Part shown: in pieces, positions 36,509 through 45,550 of the stretch
Position numbering within the stretch: the stretch's first letter is position 1
Layout of the letters: each line of letters starts with the position of its first letter
Origin: Pedobacter frigidisoli
GTDB taxonomy: Bacteria > Bacteroidota > Bacteroidia > Sphingobacteriales > Sphingobacteriaceae
Length of the DNA: 64,000 bases
Assembly: GCF_004331675.1 (NCBI RefSeq)
Contig: NZ_SJSN01000010.1
Span: 62,001-126,000, forward strand
Direction: 5' to 3'
Notes under the pieces: model-generated
The model's database searches: none
What the model was told of the DNA's origin: nothing
Seen by the model: the letters and a program-made list of their open reading frames with translations, nothing else
Made by a program: the position numbers and the translations under genes

Positions 36509-37010
36509 GGCCGCCTCCATCCTTAACCTGCATGATCGCATCAATTATTCCGACATTTGCACCGCAACGGCAGAGATTGCCGCTCATCATTTCCTTTACC
36601 TCTGTTCTGGAATTGGCCTTTCCCTCTTTTAGTAGGCCAATGGCACTGCATATCTGTCCAGGTGTACAATAGCCACATTGAAAAGCGTCATGGTCAATGA
36701 AAGCCTGTTGTAAAGGATGAAGCTCATCACCTTTCGCGATGCCCTCAATGGTCGTAATTTCAGCCCCATCTTTCATCACGGCAAGGCTAAGGCAGCTCAA
36801 TATTCGCTTGCCATCGCAAATTATCGTGCAGGCACCACATTGGCCGTGATCACATCCCTTCTTAGATCCGGTCAGGTTTAAATGGTCTCTTAGGCAGTCC
36901 AATAAACTTACCCAAGGCTCGATGGAGATGGACTCTCTTCTCCCATTAATAGTGAAGCAGATCGATTGGCTGTCAACTCCCCGCTTAGGTGCCTGATTTT
37001 TTGTTAACAT
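36501..37010 (-). CDS. PaoA/YagT-like [2Fe-2S] subunit, operon A (no Tat signal)
   Basis: 169 residues. Plant-type cluster: GCDHGQCGACTIICDG, then LSC; second cluster: FQCGYCTPGQICSAIGLL and LCRCGANVGIID. The N-terminus (MLTKNQAPKRGVDSQ) has no twin-arginine motif or hydrophobic stretch, unlike the paralogue at 41127-41906 and unlike E. coli PaoA. This implies a cytoplasmic complex. It is the first gene of operon A. Confidence 0.92.
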   Translation of the reverse strand: MLTKNQAPKRGVDSQSICFTINGRRESISIEPWVSLLDCLRDHLNLTGSKKGCDHGQCGACTIICDGKRILSCLSLAVMKDGAEITTIEGIAKGDELHPLQQAFIDHDAFQCGYCTPGQICSAIGLLKEGKANSRTEVKEMMSGNLCRCGANVGIIDAIMQVKDGGGHE

Positions 37011-37129
37011 AGAATTACTTGTTAGTGTTACCCCTAATCATGCTAACATTAAAAGCAACTATAAGTTTTAATGTAACGTTGAAAAGTTTTTTAGGTAATG
37101 ATTTATTTTACTAACTAAGGCCTGATGGG

Positions 37130-37570
37130 TCAATCACCCGGGTCTGAAAGGGCAATCAGGACCGCGCCTGCTATCATGACCGTGCCACCCACAATAATTT
37201 GCCAAGTGAGCTTTTCACGAAGAAAGATGACCGATAGGACAATCGCGATAACCAATGATGACCGTTCAATGGTAGCAACGTAAGATGCACGCCCCATCGA
37301 CAGGGCCTTGTAGGAGAAAAGTGTTGACAGGGAGGTGAATACTCCTGCTGCAAGCAAGCATACCCAGGCTTTAGTCGTTATTGAGCTCCAATCCCCTTGA
37401 TTTCCCTGATAGAACACCACGGACCAGGTAATCAACAATATCAATATCGCCTGGATGGCAAAGGCAAGGCTAGAATCTACATTCTTCAATCCCGCCTTGG
37501 TCAATACGATGACAAGTGCTGCTGATATTGCAGCTAGTACCGCCCATATAATCCACATAGTCTTTTTCAT
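37130..37570 (-). CDS. Short EamA-domain membrane protein
   Basis: 146 residues from the ATG at 37570, with about four or five hydrophobic helices, half the usual length of a DMT permease. It holds one EamA repeat, with the paired VLAAISAALVIVLTKAGLKN at the start and ASYVATIERSSLVIAIVLSVIFLREKLTW at the end. Half-size EamA proteins act as dimers and are common in Bacteroidota. It lies between the two hydroxylase operons, on the same strand, with 120 bases to operon A. Substrate unknown. Confidence 0.8.
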   Translation of the reverse strand: MKKTMWIIWAVLAAISAALVIVLTKAGLKNVDSSLAFAIQAILILLITWSVVFYQGNQGDWSSITTKAWVCLLAAGVFTSLSTLFSYKALSMGRASYVATIERSSLVIAIVLSVIFLREKLTWQIIVGGTVMIAGAVLIALSDPGD

Positions 37571-37953
37571 AACAAACATTTATAATGCGAAAATGATTTG
37601 GCTAAAAACAAATTCTTGACGCTATCGAAAATATCGCAATAACCTAGTGTGCAAGCGGCGGCTTAACACCAATAATAATCCAGATGTTTCTGAGGCTTCT
37701 TGAAACCTTCTACAGCGACATATGGTTGTTTCATAAACCTAAAATCGAGCGTTATGGATATAGATCCAGAAAATGAAGAAGTGACCTTAGAGCGGATTAA
37801 CCAAAAAAGCACCTATTTTATCAGGAAATAGATCGCAAGAAAGATCGCTAGGCCTTTACCGCCTCTTGATATACGTAAATCCAGTTCTTTTTAAGAACGG
37901 GCTATTTTCGGCAATTATCGCCGAAATCGCGAACGTTTAGTGAATTGCCGATG
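37571..37953. other. Gap with two hairpins, downstream of operon B
   Basis: No gene above 26 codons; a 25-codon plus-strand frame at 37754 (MDIDPENEEVTLERINQKS) has no context. Two perfect inverted repeats stand just downstream of operon B: TTTCGGC-aattatc-GCCGAAA (37905-37925) and GTTCTT-TTT-AAGAAC (37883-37897). Either may end the operon B transcript, though neither has a T-run. Confidence 0.4.
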
Positions 37954-40080
37954 CTAAAGTAATTTGTCTGGGGTGATTGGTAAACTTCTGACACGCTTAC
38001 CGGTAGCGTTGAATACAGCATTTGCAACAGCTGCTGCCACGCCAACAATTCCAACCTCTCCGATACCTTTTATACCCATTTTATTTGGGATTTTATCGTC
38101 CTCCTTAATAAACATGGCGTCAAGTTTGCCGATATCAAAATTGGTAGGAACATGATAATCACCAAACGAACGGGTGGCAAAATTACCCCATCTTGGGTCG
38201 ATAATTGATTCTTCGCTCAATGCCATTCCAATCCCCCAAATATTACCTCCTATAATCTGCGAGCGGGCAGTCTTAGGGTTTAATATCTTTCCAGCGCCAG
38301 TTACAGCTAAGAAGCGGGTCACTTTTATCATGCCTGTATGTATATTCACATGGACTTCCGCAAAGTTTGCATTAAAGCTATGTGCCGAATACTGCTCTGC
38401 TTCCATTGGCGCTTTGGCATCTGCTCGAGTGTCGAAACTATTGATATGTTCACTGATCATGAGTTGACTGGCGGTAGGTCGAACAAAGAATTTCTTATTG
38501 GATTTAACCAGAAGCTCATCAGTAATCTTGGTACATGCATCATTAACGGCATTTGCAAAACTCGCAGCACCAACTGAGCCCACCGAACCTGCAGCAGGTG
38601 GCAAATTAGAATCCCCAATTTTTACAGTTATATGTTCCATCGAGATCCCAAGGCCATCGGCTGCGGTTTGTGCCAATATCGTATTTGTGCCAGTGCCAAG
38701 ATCTGAAGCTGCAATTTCTACGGTTGCAGTAACCAAATTGCCATTTCTAGTTAGCTTGATTACCGCTGAGCTATCCCGCTGTCGTGCAGGATAACTGCCG
38801 CATGCAACACCATAGCCAATCAGATTGTTTCCAATTCTGTTTTTTCCTGGCGTGGCATTTCGCTTTTCCCAACCAAAGGCTTTTGCACCTTCTCTCAAAC
38901 AGTCAATGACTTTTCTCGAAGACCATGGTTTGCCATTGGATGGATCTCTTTCAGGCTGATTTTTTAAGCGAAATTCTATTGGATCGATATCCAGTTTATA
39001 GGCAAGTTCATCCATTGCAGACTCAAGAGCAAAACTTCCTGTAGACTTTCCCGGTCCGCGCGTGTAGGTTGGCAAGATGATGTTCATAGGGACGACCCGG
39101 TAGGAGATCAGGGAATTCGGGGTTTCGTACATGATTTTGGAACAATCTCCACACGGCTCTATATATTCGCCATCTATCGCGGTATGTGTGGTGGTTTCAT
39201 GCGCAAGGCTGATTAGCTTTCCATCTTTGGTCGCACCCAAACTTATCTTTTGCTTGTTCCTTTGTCGCAGGCCAACAGAATTAAACATCTGCTGGCGGGT
39301 CAATGCCAATTTTACTGGCCTGCTCACCATCTTTGCGGCAACAGCCGTTAAAACCAGATTTGCCCACTGTCCACCTTTTGAGCCGAAACCGCCACCTATA
39401 AAGGGCGATATTATCCTTACCTGTTCTGGCTTAAGGTTTAAGGTAGCCGCTGCTGAGGCTTGAGCACCATTTATGATCTGTGAACCATTATATAAGATGA
39501 CGTTCTCACCTTCCCAAACCGCCACCGTGGAATGTGGTTCCATGGGATGATGGTGTTCTATTGGGGTCTCATAGGTTTCCACTATTTTCACCGCAGCCTC
39601 CTCAAGCGAGGCTTTAGCATCCCCGCGAAACAGATCGGCCAGCTCTTTTCCCTGAGGCATGCCTGCCGATGGAGCTAATTTTTCAAAATCTATCTTCTCT
39701 TCTTTTTTATGATACTCAACCTTTATCAGGTGAGCCGCATGTGTTGCCTGTTCAAAGGTCTCTGCAACTACGATCCCAATATGTTGCCCATAAAAATAAA
39801 CTTCCGGACCTTGAAGCAAGGCGCCTCCACGCAGACCACCCTTAACATTTAATCGTGGTGCATTTTTATGCGTAATTACTGCTAGTACGCCCTGAGACTC
39901 TTGGGTTTTCGTTGTATCAATGTCTGTAATTGTACCAGATGCAATTGTACTTTTGAACAGTACGGCATAAGCCATGTCCTTTGCAGGATAATCAGTTGCA
40001 TAAGTAGCTTTACCTGTAATTTTAAGTACACCATCAATCCTGTTAACGGCTTTTCCAATCAAATTGTTTTTTTCTTCCAT
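37954..40080 (-). CDS. PaoC-like molybdenum subunit, operon B
   Basis: 708 residues, paralogous to the 745-residue subunit of operon A. Landmarks: LKITGKATYATDYPAKDMAY, PFIGGGFGSKGGQWANL, GSVGSVGAASFANA, and the catalytic glutamate in KGIGEVGIVGVAAAVANA. The FAD and iron-sulfur subunits come before it. If the iron-sulfur partner is exported by Tat, this subunit must fold in the cytoplasm and be carried with it, as it has no signal of its own. Confidence 0.92.
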   Translation of the reverse strand: MEEKNNLIGKAVNRIDGVLKITGKATYATDYPAKDMAYAVLFKSTIASGTITDIDTTKTQESQGVLAVITHKNAPRLNVKGGLRGGALLQGPEVYFYGQHIGIVVAETFEQATHAAHLIKVEYHKKEEKIDFEKLAPSAGMPQGKELADLFRGDAKASLEEAAVKIVETYETPIEHHHPMEPHSTVAVWEGENVILYNGSQIINGAQASAAATLNLKPEQVRIISPFIGGGFGSKGGQWANLVLTAVAAKMVSRPVKLALTRQQMFNSVGLRQRNKQKISLGATKDGKLISLAHETTTHTAIDGEYIEPCGDCSKIMYETPNSLISYRVVPMNIILPTYTRGPGKSTGSFALESAMDELAYKLDIDPIEFRLKNQPERDPSNGKPWSSRKVIDCLREGAKAFGWEKRNATPGKNRIGNNLIGYGVACGSYPARQRDSSAVIKLTRNGNLVTATVEIAASDLGTGTNTILAQTAADGLGISMEHITVKIGDSNLPPAAGSVGSVGAASFANAVNDACTKITDELLVKSNKKFFVRPTASQLMISEHINSFDTRADAKAPMEAEQYSAHSFNANFAEVHVNIHTGMIKVTRFLAVTGAGKILNPKTARSQIIGGNIWGIGMALSEESIIDPRWGNFATRSFGDYHVPTNFDIGKLDAMFIKEDDKIPNKMGIKGIGEVGIVGVAAAVANAVFNATGKRVRSLPITPDKLL

Positions 40081-40097
40081 GTTGGTTCAGCGATAAA

Positions 40098-41111
40098 TTA
40101 CGCTACGGCATCTGTGCCCTTCGATGCCAGTTGCAGGGCGGCGGTAATCGTGTTGGCTCCTAGCCCGACTTTAAATTTATTATGAAACAAAGGCTTGGCG
40201 TGGCTCATTTCTGCCTCAGCTGCCAACCTGAAATTAGCCAACGTTGCAGCTTTGCCTCTTAATAATGCCTCAGCAATTGAGGCTCTCCAGGGTTTATGCG
40301 CCACACCGCCCATAGCTATATGTGCTGAAACAATTTTATTTCCATCTAATACCAAACCTGTTGCAACCGAAACAAGGGCGAAGGCATACGAATTCCTATC
40401 GCGGACCTTTACATATGCCGAGTGCGCAGCAAAATTATTTTTTGGGAGCTCAATTGAGGTGATCAGCTCACCATGGTTAAGTGTATTGTCCTTTTCTGGA
40501 TGGTTCCCTGGTAGGCGATGAAAATCATTGATGGCAATAGATCTTATCTGTCCCTCTTTCTGCATTACGTTTATATTTGCATTCATCGCAGATAAGGCAA
40601 CAGCCATATCCGAAGGATAAACAGCAACACATTCATTCGACCAGCCAAATACTGCATGCATTCTGTTAAAGCCCTCCATTGCGCTACAACCTGAGCCGGG
40701 AGACCTCTTGTTGCATGGCATTGCTGTATCGTAGAAGTAAGAACAACGGGTTCTTTGCATAAGATTCCCGCCGTTGGTAGCCATATTCCTTATTTGGGCA
40801 GAGGCGCCCGCCAAAATTGCCTTCGTTAGTAGTGGGAAGTCTTTTCTTATCAATTGATGATTGGCCGCATTTGTGTTCTTTCCAAGCCCACCGATAAGGA
40901 CGCCCCCTGCATTTTTACCCCTTGTGATAGAGGAGATTGATGTTAAATCCAATCTGGTAATATCAATAAGTTCATCGGGTCGTTCCACATCTTCTTTCAT
41001 TAGATCGAGGAGATTTGTGCCGCCTGCCAAAAAGCTTGCATTTGGATTTCTATCCAAAAGGTTTATGGCTGCAGAACTATTTTTGGTATTGGTAAATTTG
41101 AATGGTCTCAT
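40098..41111 (-). CDS. PaoB-like FAD and [4Fe-4S] subunit, operon B
   Basis: 337 residues, close in sequence and length to the operon A partner. FAD domain: SFLAGGTNLLDLMKEDVE and SAQIRNMATNGGNLMQRTRC; the cluster cysteines follow (SYFYDTAMPCNKRSPGSGC). A C-terminal CO-dehydrogenase flavoprotein domain holds GLVLDGNKI and AHIAMGGVAHKPWR. It starts 15 bases after the iron-sulfur gene's stop. Confidence 0.9.
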   Translation of the reverse strand: MRPFKFTNTKNSSAAINLLDRNPNASFLAGGTNLLDLMKEDVERPDELIDITRLDLTSISSITRGKNAGGVLIGGLGKNTNAANHQLIRKDFPLLTKAILAGASAQIRNMATNGGNLMQRTRCSYFYDTAMPCNKRSPGSGCSAMEGFNRMHAVFGWSNECVAVYPSDMAVALSAMNANINVMQKEGQIRSIAINDFHRLPGNHPEKDNTLNHGELITSIELPKNNFAAHSAYVKVRDRNSYAFALVSVATGLVLDGNKIVSAHIAMGGVAHKPWRASIAEALLRGKAATLANFRLAAEAEMSHAKPLFHNKFKVGLGANTITAALQLASKGTDAVA

Positions 41112-41126
41112 AATTTTTTGATCTTT

Positions 41127-41906
41127 CTAACCGGCAAAAAGCCAAGTCTGTTCAATGTTTTTTCCTGTCTGTGCCTCCTTAATTGCCGCTACAATGTTTG
41201 GATAGGCGCCGCAACGACAAATATTACCCGACATCCGTTCAGCAATTTCATCGTCAGAAAGCATCATGCCCACTTCTGTCTCCCTTATATTCGTTGATAC
41301 ATAGCTTGCCTGTCCCTCTTTGGCTTCTTTCATTAATGCTACTGCAGAACAGATTTGGCCGGGTGTACAAAACCCACACTGAAAACCATCGTGCTTCAAA
41401 AAAGCCGATTGCATAGGATTCAGTTCATTGTTCCTCGCAAGACCTTCTATGGTAATTACCGATTTGCCCTCGCAGGATGCAGCCAGGGTCAGGCAAGACA
41501 ATACACGGTTTCCATCGAGAATAACCGTACAGGCTCCGCACTGGCCGTGATCGCATCCCTTTTTGGATCCGGTTAACCTAAGTCGCTCACGAAGTGTGTC
41601 AAGTAAGGTTGTCCTGGAATCGATAAGTACTATTTTTCCTACAGAATTAACCTTAAGGTTTACGGTAACGCCATTCTCAATCGCAATCGGAGGCAAATCT
41701 TCAATCTCCATATCAATCGCCCTGGCAAAAAGCTGTTCGGCACCTATAAGGTGACTTGTTAATAGGCCAGCAGAAGCAAGCCCTATTAATTTCACGAAAT
41801 GTCGCCTATTTAAACCAGATTGAATGATTTCATTTAACTCTTCGGGCATGAGATCGCCGAAAAGCCTTTCTTCCTCTTTGGTAAGTTTTGTATTATTATC
41901 GCTCAT
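41127..41906 (-). CDS. PaoA-like [2Fe-2S] subunit with Tat signal, operon B
   Basis: 259 residues, 90 longer than the operon A copy. The extra N-terminus has a twin-arginine region, SGLNRRHFVKLIGLASAGLL (residues ~31-50), that fits the Tat consensus, then AEQLFARA as a possible cleavage site. The usual clusters follow: GCDHGQCGACTVILDG, LSC, FQCGFCTPGQICSAVALM and ICRCGAYPNI. A ~20-residue insertion lies before the last cluster (EGQASYVSTNIRETEVGMML). The Tat signal would take the whole folded heterotrimer to the periplasm, as with E. coli PaoABC. Confidence 0.92.
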   Translation of the reverse strand: MSDNNTKLTKEEERLFGDLMPEELNEIIQSGLNRRHFVKLIGLASAGLLTSHLIGAEQLFARAIDMEIEDLPPIAIENGVTVNLKVNSVGKIVLIDSRTTLLDTLRERLRLTGSKKGCDHGQCGACTVILDGNRVLSCLTLAASCEGKSVITIEGLARNNELNPMQSAFLKHDGFQCGFCTPGQICSAVALMKEAKEGQASYVSTNIRETEVGMMLSDDEIAERMSGNICRCGAYPNIVAAIKEAQTGKNIEQTWLFAG

Positions 41907-42354
41907 GCTTTTGTTGTATTGGCTTAAAGCTGCCTTAATCTATTGATTAGCAAGTAATTTTAATTTAAACATTGGATCGATCGTATGGTTTTATAAATCA
42001 AAAATATTACAGACGCAAATGATTAGGATTAATCTTGAGCGAAGAATGTAGGACGATTTGTCTTGGGGTTTAAATATCCATTATGATGTCCTTCTCCTGG
42101 TTCACATTTTCTTGGCATATTTTCAGCGCCAGGAGGTGATCTTCCAGTATTAACTTTCGCTCATCGCTGAACAAAAACATCACCTTACCCTTTTGGAAAT
42201 AAAAGAGCACGGGTTCATGGGGAGGCGCCAGGGAAAGCTTTCCATGGAGGTAGGAATTTTGAATAACGGGGGGTAACCGCGTTCCAAATCATTCGGCAAT
42301 CTGACTTGTTTTGAAAATCAATACGATGGCGGTTTGTATTACTCAGTTTGTTGA
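41907..42354. other. Gap with a possible small fragment
   Basis: On the minus strand an open stretch of about 77 codons ends at 42070 and has no good start. It includes PHEPVLFYFQKGKVMFLF and may be the tail of a lost gene. I cannot name it. The remainder is promoter region of operon B. Confidence 0.25.
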
Positions 42355-43281
42355 TCACCTGAGGTGCAGATCGAACCACGCGTTGAATTCATGTTCGTCT
42401 TCGTCCATGCCCTTCCATCCATGCGCTGCACCAGGTTTTACTACTAACTTGACAGGAACATGTAAATAATGCAGTCTTGTGGCCAAAGTTTGAGACTGCT
42501 GAATTGGGACCAAAGGATCTTTATCGCCGTGCATCAGAAAAGTGGGCGGCGCATTTTTCCCTGCCACTTGCGCAGGGGACATCAATGAATCGATTTTTCT
42601 TCGTTGTTGCAGGTTATCGATGGGTATATAGGTGCGTGTAGCACTATCCCAATTGGTATAACCGAACGCTCCGAGCACACCAACCTTAACCAGGGTTGGT
42701 TTGTCTGCTGCCAAATTGTAATCGGTCCGGCCGAAATTCAGAAGGTCAGTGGGTGGGCAGAAGACGGCAACGGCCTGCAGTCGGGTAGAAACCTTTGCGA
42801 TTGGATCCTTACTGATCGGGTCGGCTACGTCTTTACTCAATGCGGTGAGCAGCGCAAGGTGTCCGCCAGAGGAGGTGCCGGTAATGCCCAGTCGCGCGGG
42901 GTCTATATTGTAGTCTGCAGCATGGTACCGGACAAACTGTACTGCGCGTTGTACATCCTCTAACATATCGGGCAGTGCAAAACGTGGCGCAGATCGGTGC
43001 ATCACCAAAAATACCGTATAGCCATGCCTCACAAATGGCAGGGCGCGCTCCCTGTATGCAGTAAAGGAATTGTAATCGGAAACGAAATTTCCGCTCATCA
43101 GGCTTATGATACCCTTGCCATTTGCGTTTTTTGGTGTAAGTATGGTGAGGGTAAGCGAGGCGCCATCGCGGCGATCGTAGGTTGTTTCCCGTTGGCTAAA
43201 AGGAAGCTCGGCCTGCGCAAACAAACTGTTGCCCACCAAGGTCAATAGGATTGACAAGATGATTTTTCTCATATTCCGCAT
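42355..43281 (-). CDS. Secreted alpha/beta-hydrolase (BD-FAE-like esterase)
   Basis: 308 residues from the ATG at 43281, chosen because a signal peptide (MRNMRKIILSILLTLVGNSLFAQ) then starts; 43272 is equally possible. It has the alpha/beta-hydrolase nucleophile elbow GITGTSSGGHLAL (Ser in G-T-S-S-G-G), an acid in THGD-like MHGDKDPLVP, and the histidine in PGAAHGWKG. VMHRSAPRFALPDMLEDVQRAVQFVR is typical of this family, which removes acyl groups from polysaccharides or small esters. No other carbohydrate gene is adjacent. Confidence 0.8.
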   Translation of the reverse strand: MRNMRKIILSILLTLVGNSLFAQAELPFSQRETTYDRRDGASLTLTILTPKNANGKGIISLMSGNFVSDYNSFTAYRERALPFVRHGYTVFLVMHRSAPRFALPDMLEDVQRAVQFVRYHAADYNIDPARLGITGTSSGGHLALLTALSKDVADPISKDPIAKVSTRLQAVAVFCPPTDLLNFGRTDYNLAADKPTLVKVGVLGAFGYTNWDSATRTYIPIDNLQQRRKIDSLMSPAQVAGKNAPPTFLMHGDKDPLVPIQQSQTLATRLHYLHVPVKLVVKPGAAHGWKGMDEDEHEFNAWFDLHLR

Positions 43282-43491
43282 AAGGTAAACTAAAATAGGC
43301 AAAAAATGCGATTAACTGCTGTTTTGATCTTGCGTTATTTCATCTGAAATCTGTTGTTTCAAACAATACTATTGGTTACGGTATACCTTGAGGTTGACAG
43401 GGCGGGCGGGGCGCATCTGTTTTTCTGTGATCACCCTGAACATGATATTAACTATTTATCAGTATAACTTTAGAACTAAACACCCCTATTT

Positions 43492-43543
43492 ACCCTAATT
43501 CTGTGACAAAAAATCAATTAATTCACCCTAATTTTGTGACGAA
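43492..43543. repeat. Two imperfect direct repeats upstream of the dead ATPase
   Basis: ACCCTAATTCTGTGACAAAA starts at 43492 and ACCCTAATTTTGTGACGAAA at 43525, 33 bases apart (about three helical turns). A third variant (CGCTAATCTCGTGACGAT) is at 45169 and an inverted one at 45211-45229. They probably form an operator or a mark of an insertion. Confidence 0.55.
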
Positions 43544-43603
43544 ATACATGCTAATTGTTGGACAGTTTAAAAAAAATAAGGGAATATATCTATCTCAATC
43601 TAG

Positions 43604-45041
43604 CGCTTGCTGGAATTGCTCATCGGAAGAACAACGGAAAAGAAAATATTGTCAGAGGCGCCTGCCTCGTCCTCATAAGAGCTCTTGGCAGTCTTTGGCA
43701 GGAGAAGAGTCGGAAAAACTCTTTTGATCCGATAGGTCTTCCAGAAACAGCTCATTTTTCAACTGTCTGGGGTTCACGACGCGAATGCTACCAAGCAACT
43801 ACTCAATTTCAGCAAGGCTATCGCAGATGCTCTAGGTTCAGGGTTAACTCCTGCAGCTCCTAGGAACTGGACGGAGGCTTTCTGTCAGCTCAGGGAATTT
43901 GCAGTCCCTATACTTAAAAAAAGAAAAGCTGTAATTTTCTTTGACGAGTTCCCTTGGCTAAGCTCGCATAAATCAGGCTTTCTTTCTGCATTCGAATATT
44001 TCTGGAATCAATGGGCCTCACAGCAGCCGAACCTGATTGTTGCTATCTGTGGATCTGCGGCCACTTGGATGATCAAAAAAGTTGTCAACAGTAAAGGAGG
44101 CCTGCACAATCGTTTAACGCGTAAAATCCGCTTGTTACCTTTTACCTTGCATGAAACAGAACAGTATCTGATAAGCAATAATATTCATATTGACCGTTAT
44201 CAGGCCCTAACCATTTATATGGCAATGGGCGGTGTGCCCCATTACCTGAAAGAGCTCAGGAAAGGGGAAAGCGCTACCCAGGCCATTGACAGGCTTTTCT
44301 TCACCAAGGATGGCCTGCTTTCAACAGAGTTCGCAAACCTGTACCGCTCTCTGTTCGAAAACGCAGACAGGCATATTTCCGTAGTGAAAGCACTCGCGGA
44401 TAAACCATCGGGATTGACAAGAAATGAAATCATAGGGGCATGCAACCTACAGAGTGGGGGACTACCAGTCTTTTACTTGAGGAACTTGTGGGATCTGGCT
44501 TCATTTCCCCGCATCTGCCCTTCCAGAAGAATGCCAATCAAAGCATTTACAAACTTAGCGATGAATACAGCCTTTTCTACCTTAAGTTTATTGAACATTC
44601 CCGCGCCACGGGTGCAGGTACATGGTTAAAAAAATCATCAACGTCTTCCTGGAGGAGTTGGAGCGGCTACGCATTCGAAAGGATCTGCATGAAGCATACA
44701 GATAATATTAAACAGGCGTTTGGTGTTTCTGGAGTGTTCACGGAAACATCAGCCTGGCGGCATTCTTCTAAGGATGGAAACGGCGCACAGGTCGATCTTT
44801 TGCTGGACAGACAGGATAATGTGATAAGAATATGTGAAATGAAATTCTCAAACGCTGAGTTTGCTATAGATAAAACCTATGCTGCTGAGTTAAAGAACAA
44901 ACTTGATATATTTCGTCGAGAGCGTAAAACCAAAAAAGCACTGTTCCTAGCTATGGTTCCACCTATGGCACTAAAAACAATATGTATTCTATTGGTCTGG
45001 TAGAGAACGAAGTTATCATGGATGATTTGTTTCTACCTTAA
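43604..45041 (+). pseudogene. Decayed ATPase_2/DUF234-type ATP-binding protein
   Basis: Translating one frame from 43604 gives LIGRTTEKK, then a TAA stop (43676), ELLAVFGRRRVGKTLLIR with Walker A (GRRRVGKT), a TAG stop (43733), VFQKQLIFQLSGVHDAN, and AVIFFDEFPWLSS with Walker B. The same frame continues to a frameshift in a run of five Gs (44456-44460), after IGACNLQSGG; the next frame gives TTSLLLEELVGSGF, AQVDLLLDRQDNV and EMKFS, a PD-(D/E)XK-like nuclease (DUF234). A second frameshift near 44962 restores YGTKNNMYSIGLVENEV to the end. Two stops and two frameshifts show decay. The two apparent genes at 44069 and 44440 are its pieces. Confidence 0.85.
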
Positions 45042-45550
45042 TATAATATATCAAAAGTATTCGAAAAGCTGTTTTGATCAGTTTGTTATGCTCACTAAAA
45101 AACCAAAATCCTTGGCAGATAGCTTATGTACTTAACCAATTCTATGTCAAATCATTAATCTATATACGCTAATCTCGTGACGATATGTAGGGAATAGTTT
45201 GTGCGGAGCAAAAACACGATTAGGGTGGTTAAACTGATTGCAAACTTACTTATTCAATTGTTGATGTTTGGTATCTCTCTTCAAGAAAATAATTAACCAA
45301 TGTGCGCATTTAGGAATGGTATTATTGTACATCACTGTTTATAGGGAGCAAGTATTGTCTTGACCGTGGGCGAGATACCCTGGTTGAAAACAGTAGATTT
45401 ATATGCATATATACCTAGATTATTAAGTTGCTATTGGTTTTTCAGATTTTATCGACGCACCCTTTTCGAGAGAATTTATAATACACAACCAAGCTTTTAA
45501 ATAATTTATTTCTGTTCTGATTATTTTCTCACCGTTTAAACTTAGAGGAA
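45042..45550. other. Gap with repeat copies
   Basis: Holds one direct (45169-45186) and one inverted (45211-45229) copy of the ACCCTAATTTTGTGAC element seen at 43492. Otherwise no gene. Confidence 0.45.

Noticed and set aside
25557..41754. Many plus-strand frames of 60-130 codons opposite the molybdenum genes
   Set aside because: They are antisense shadows of well-supported minus-strand genes, caused by codon bias.
44069..45003. Two separate overlapping genes
   Set aside because: Both are pieces of one ATPase, joined by a frameshift in the G-run at 44456-44460.
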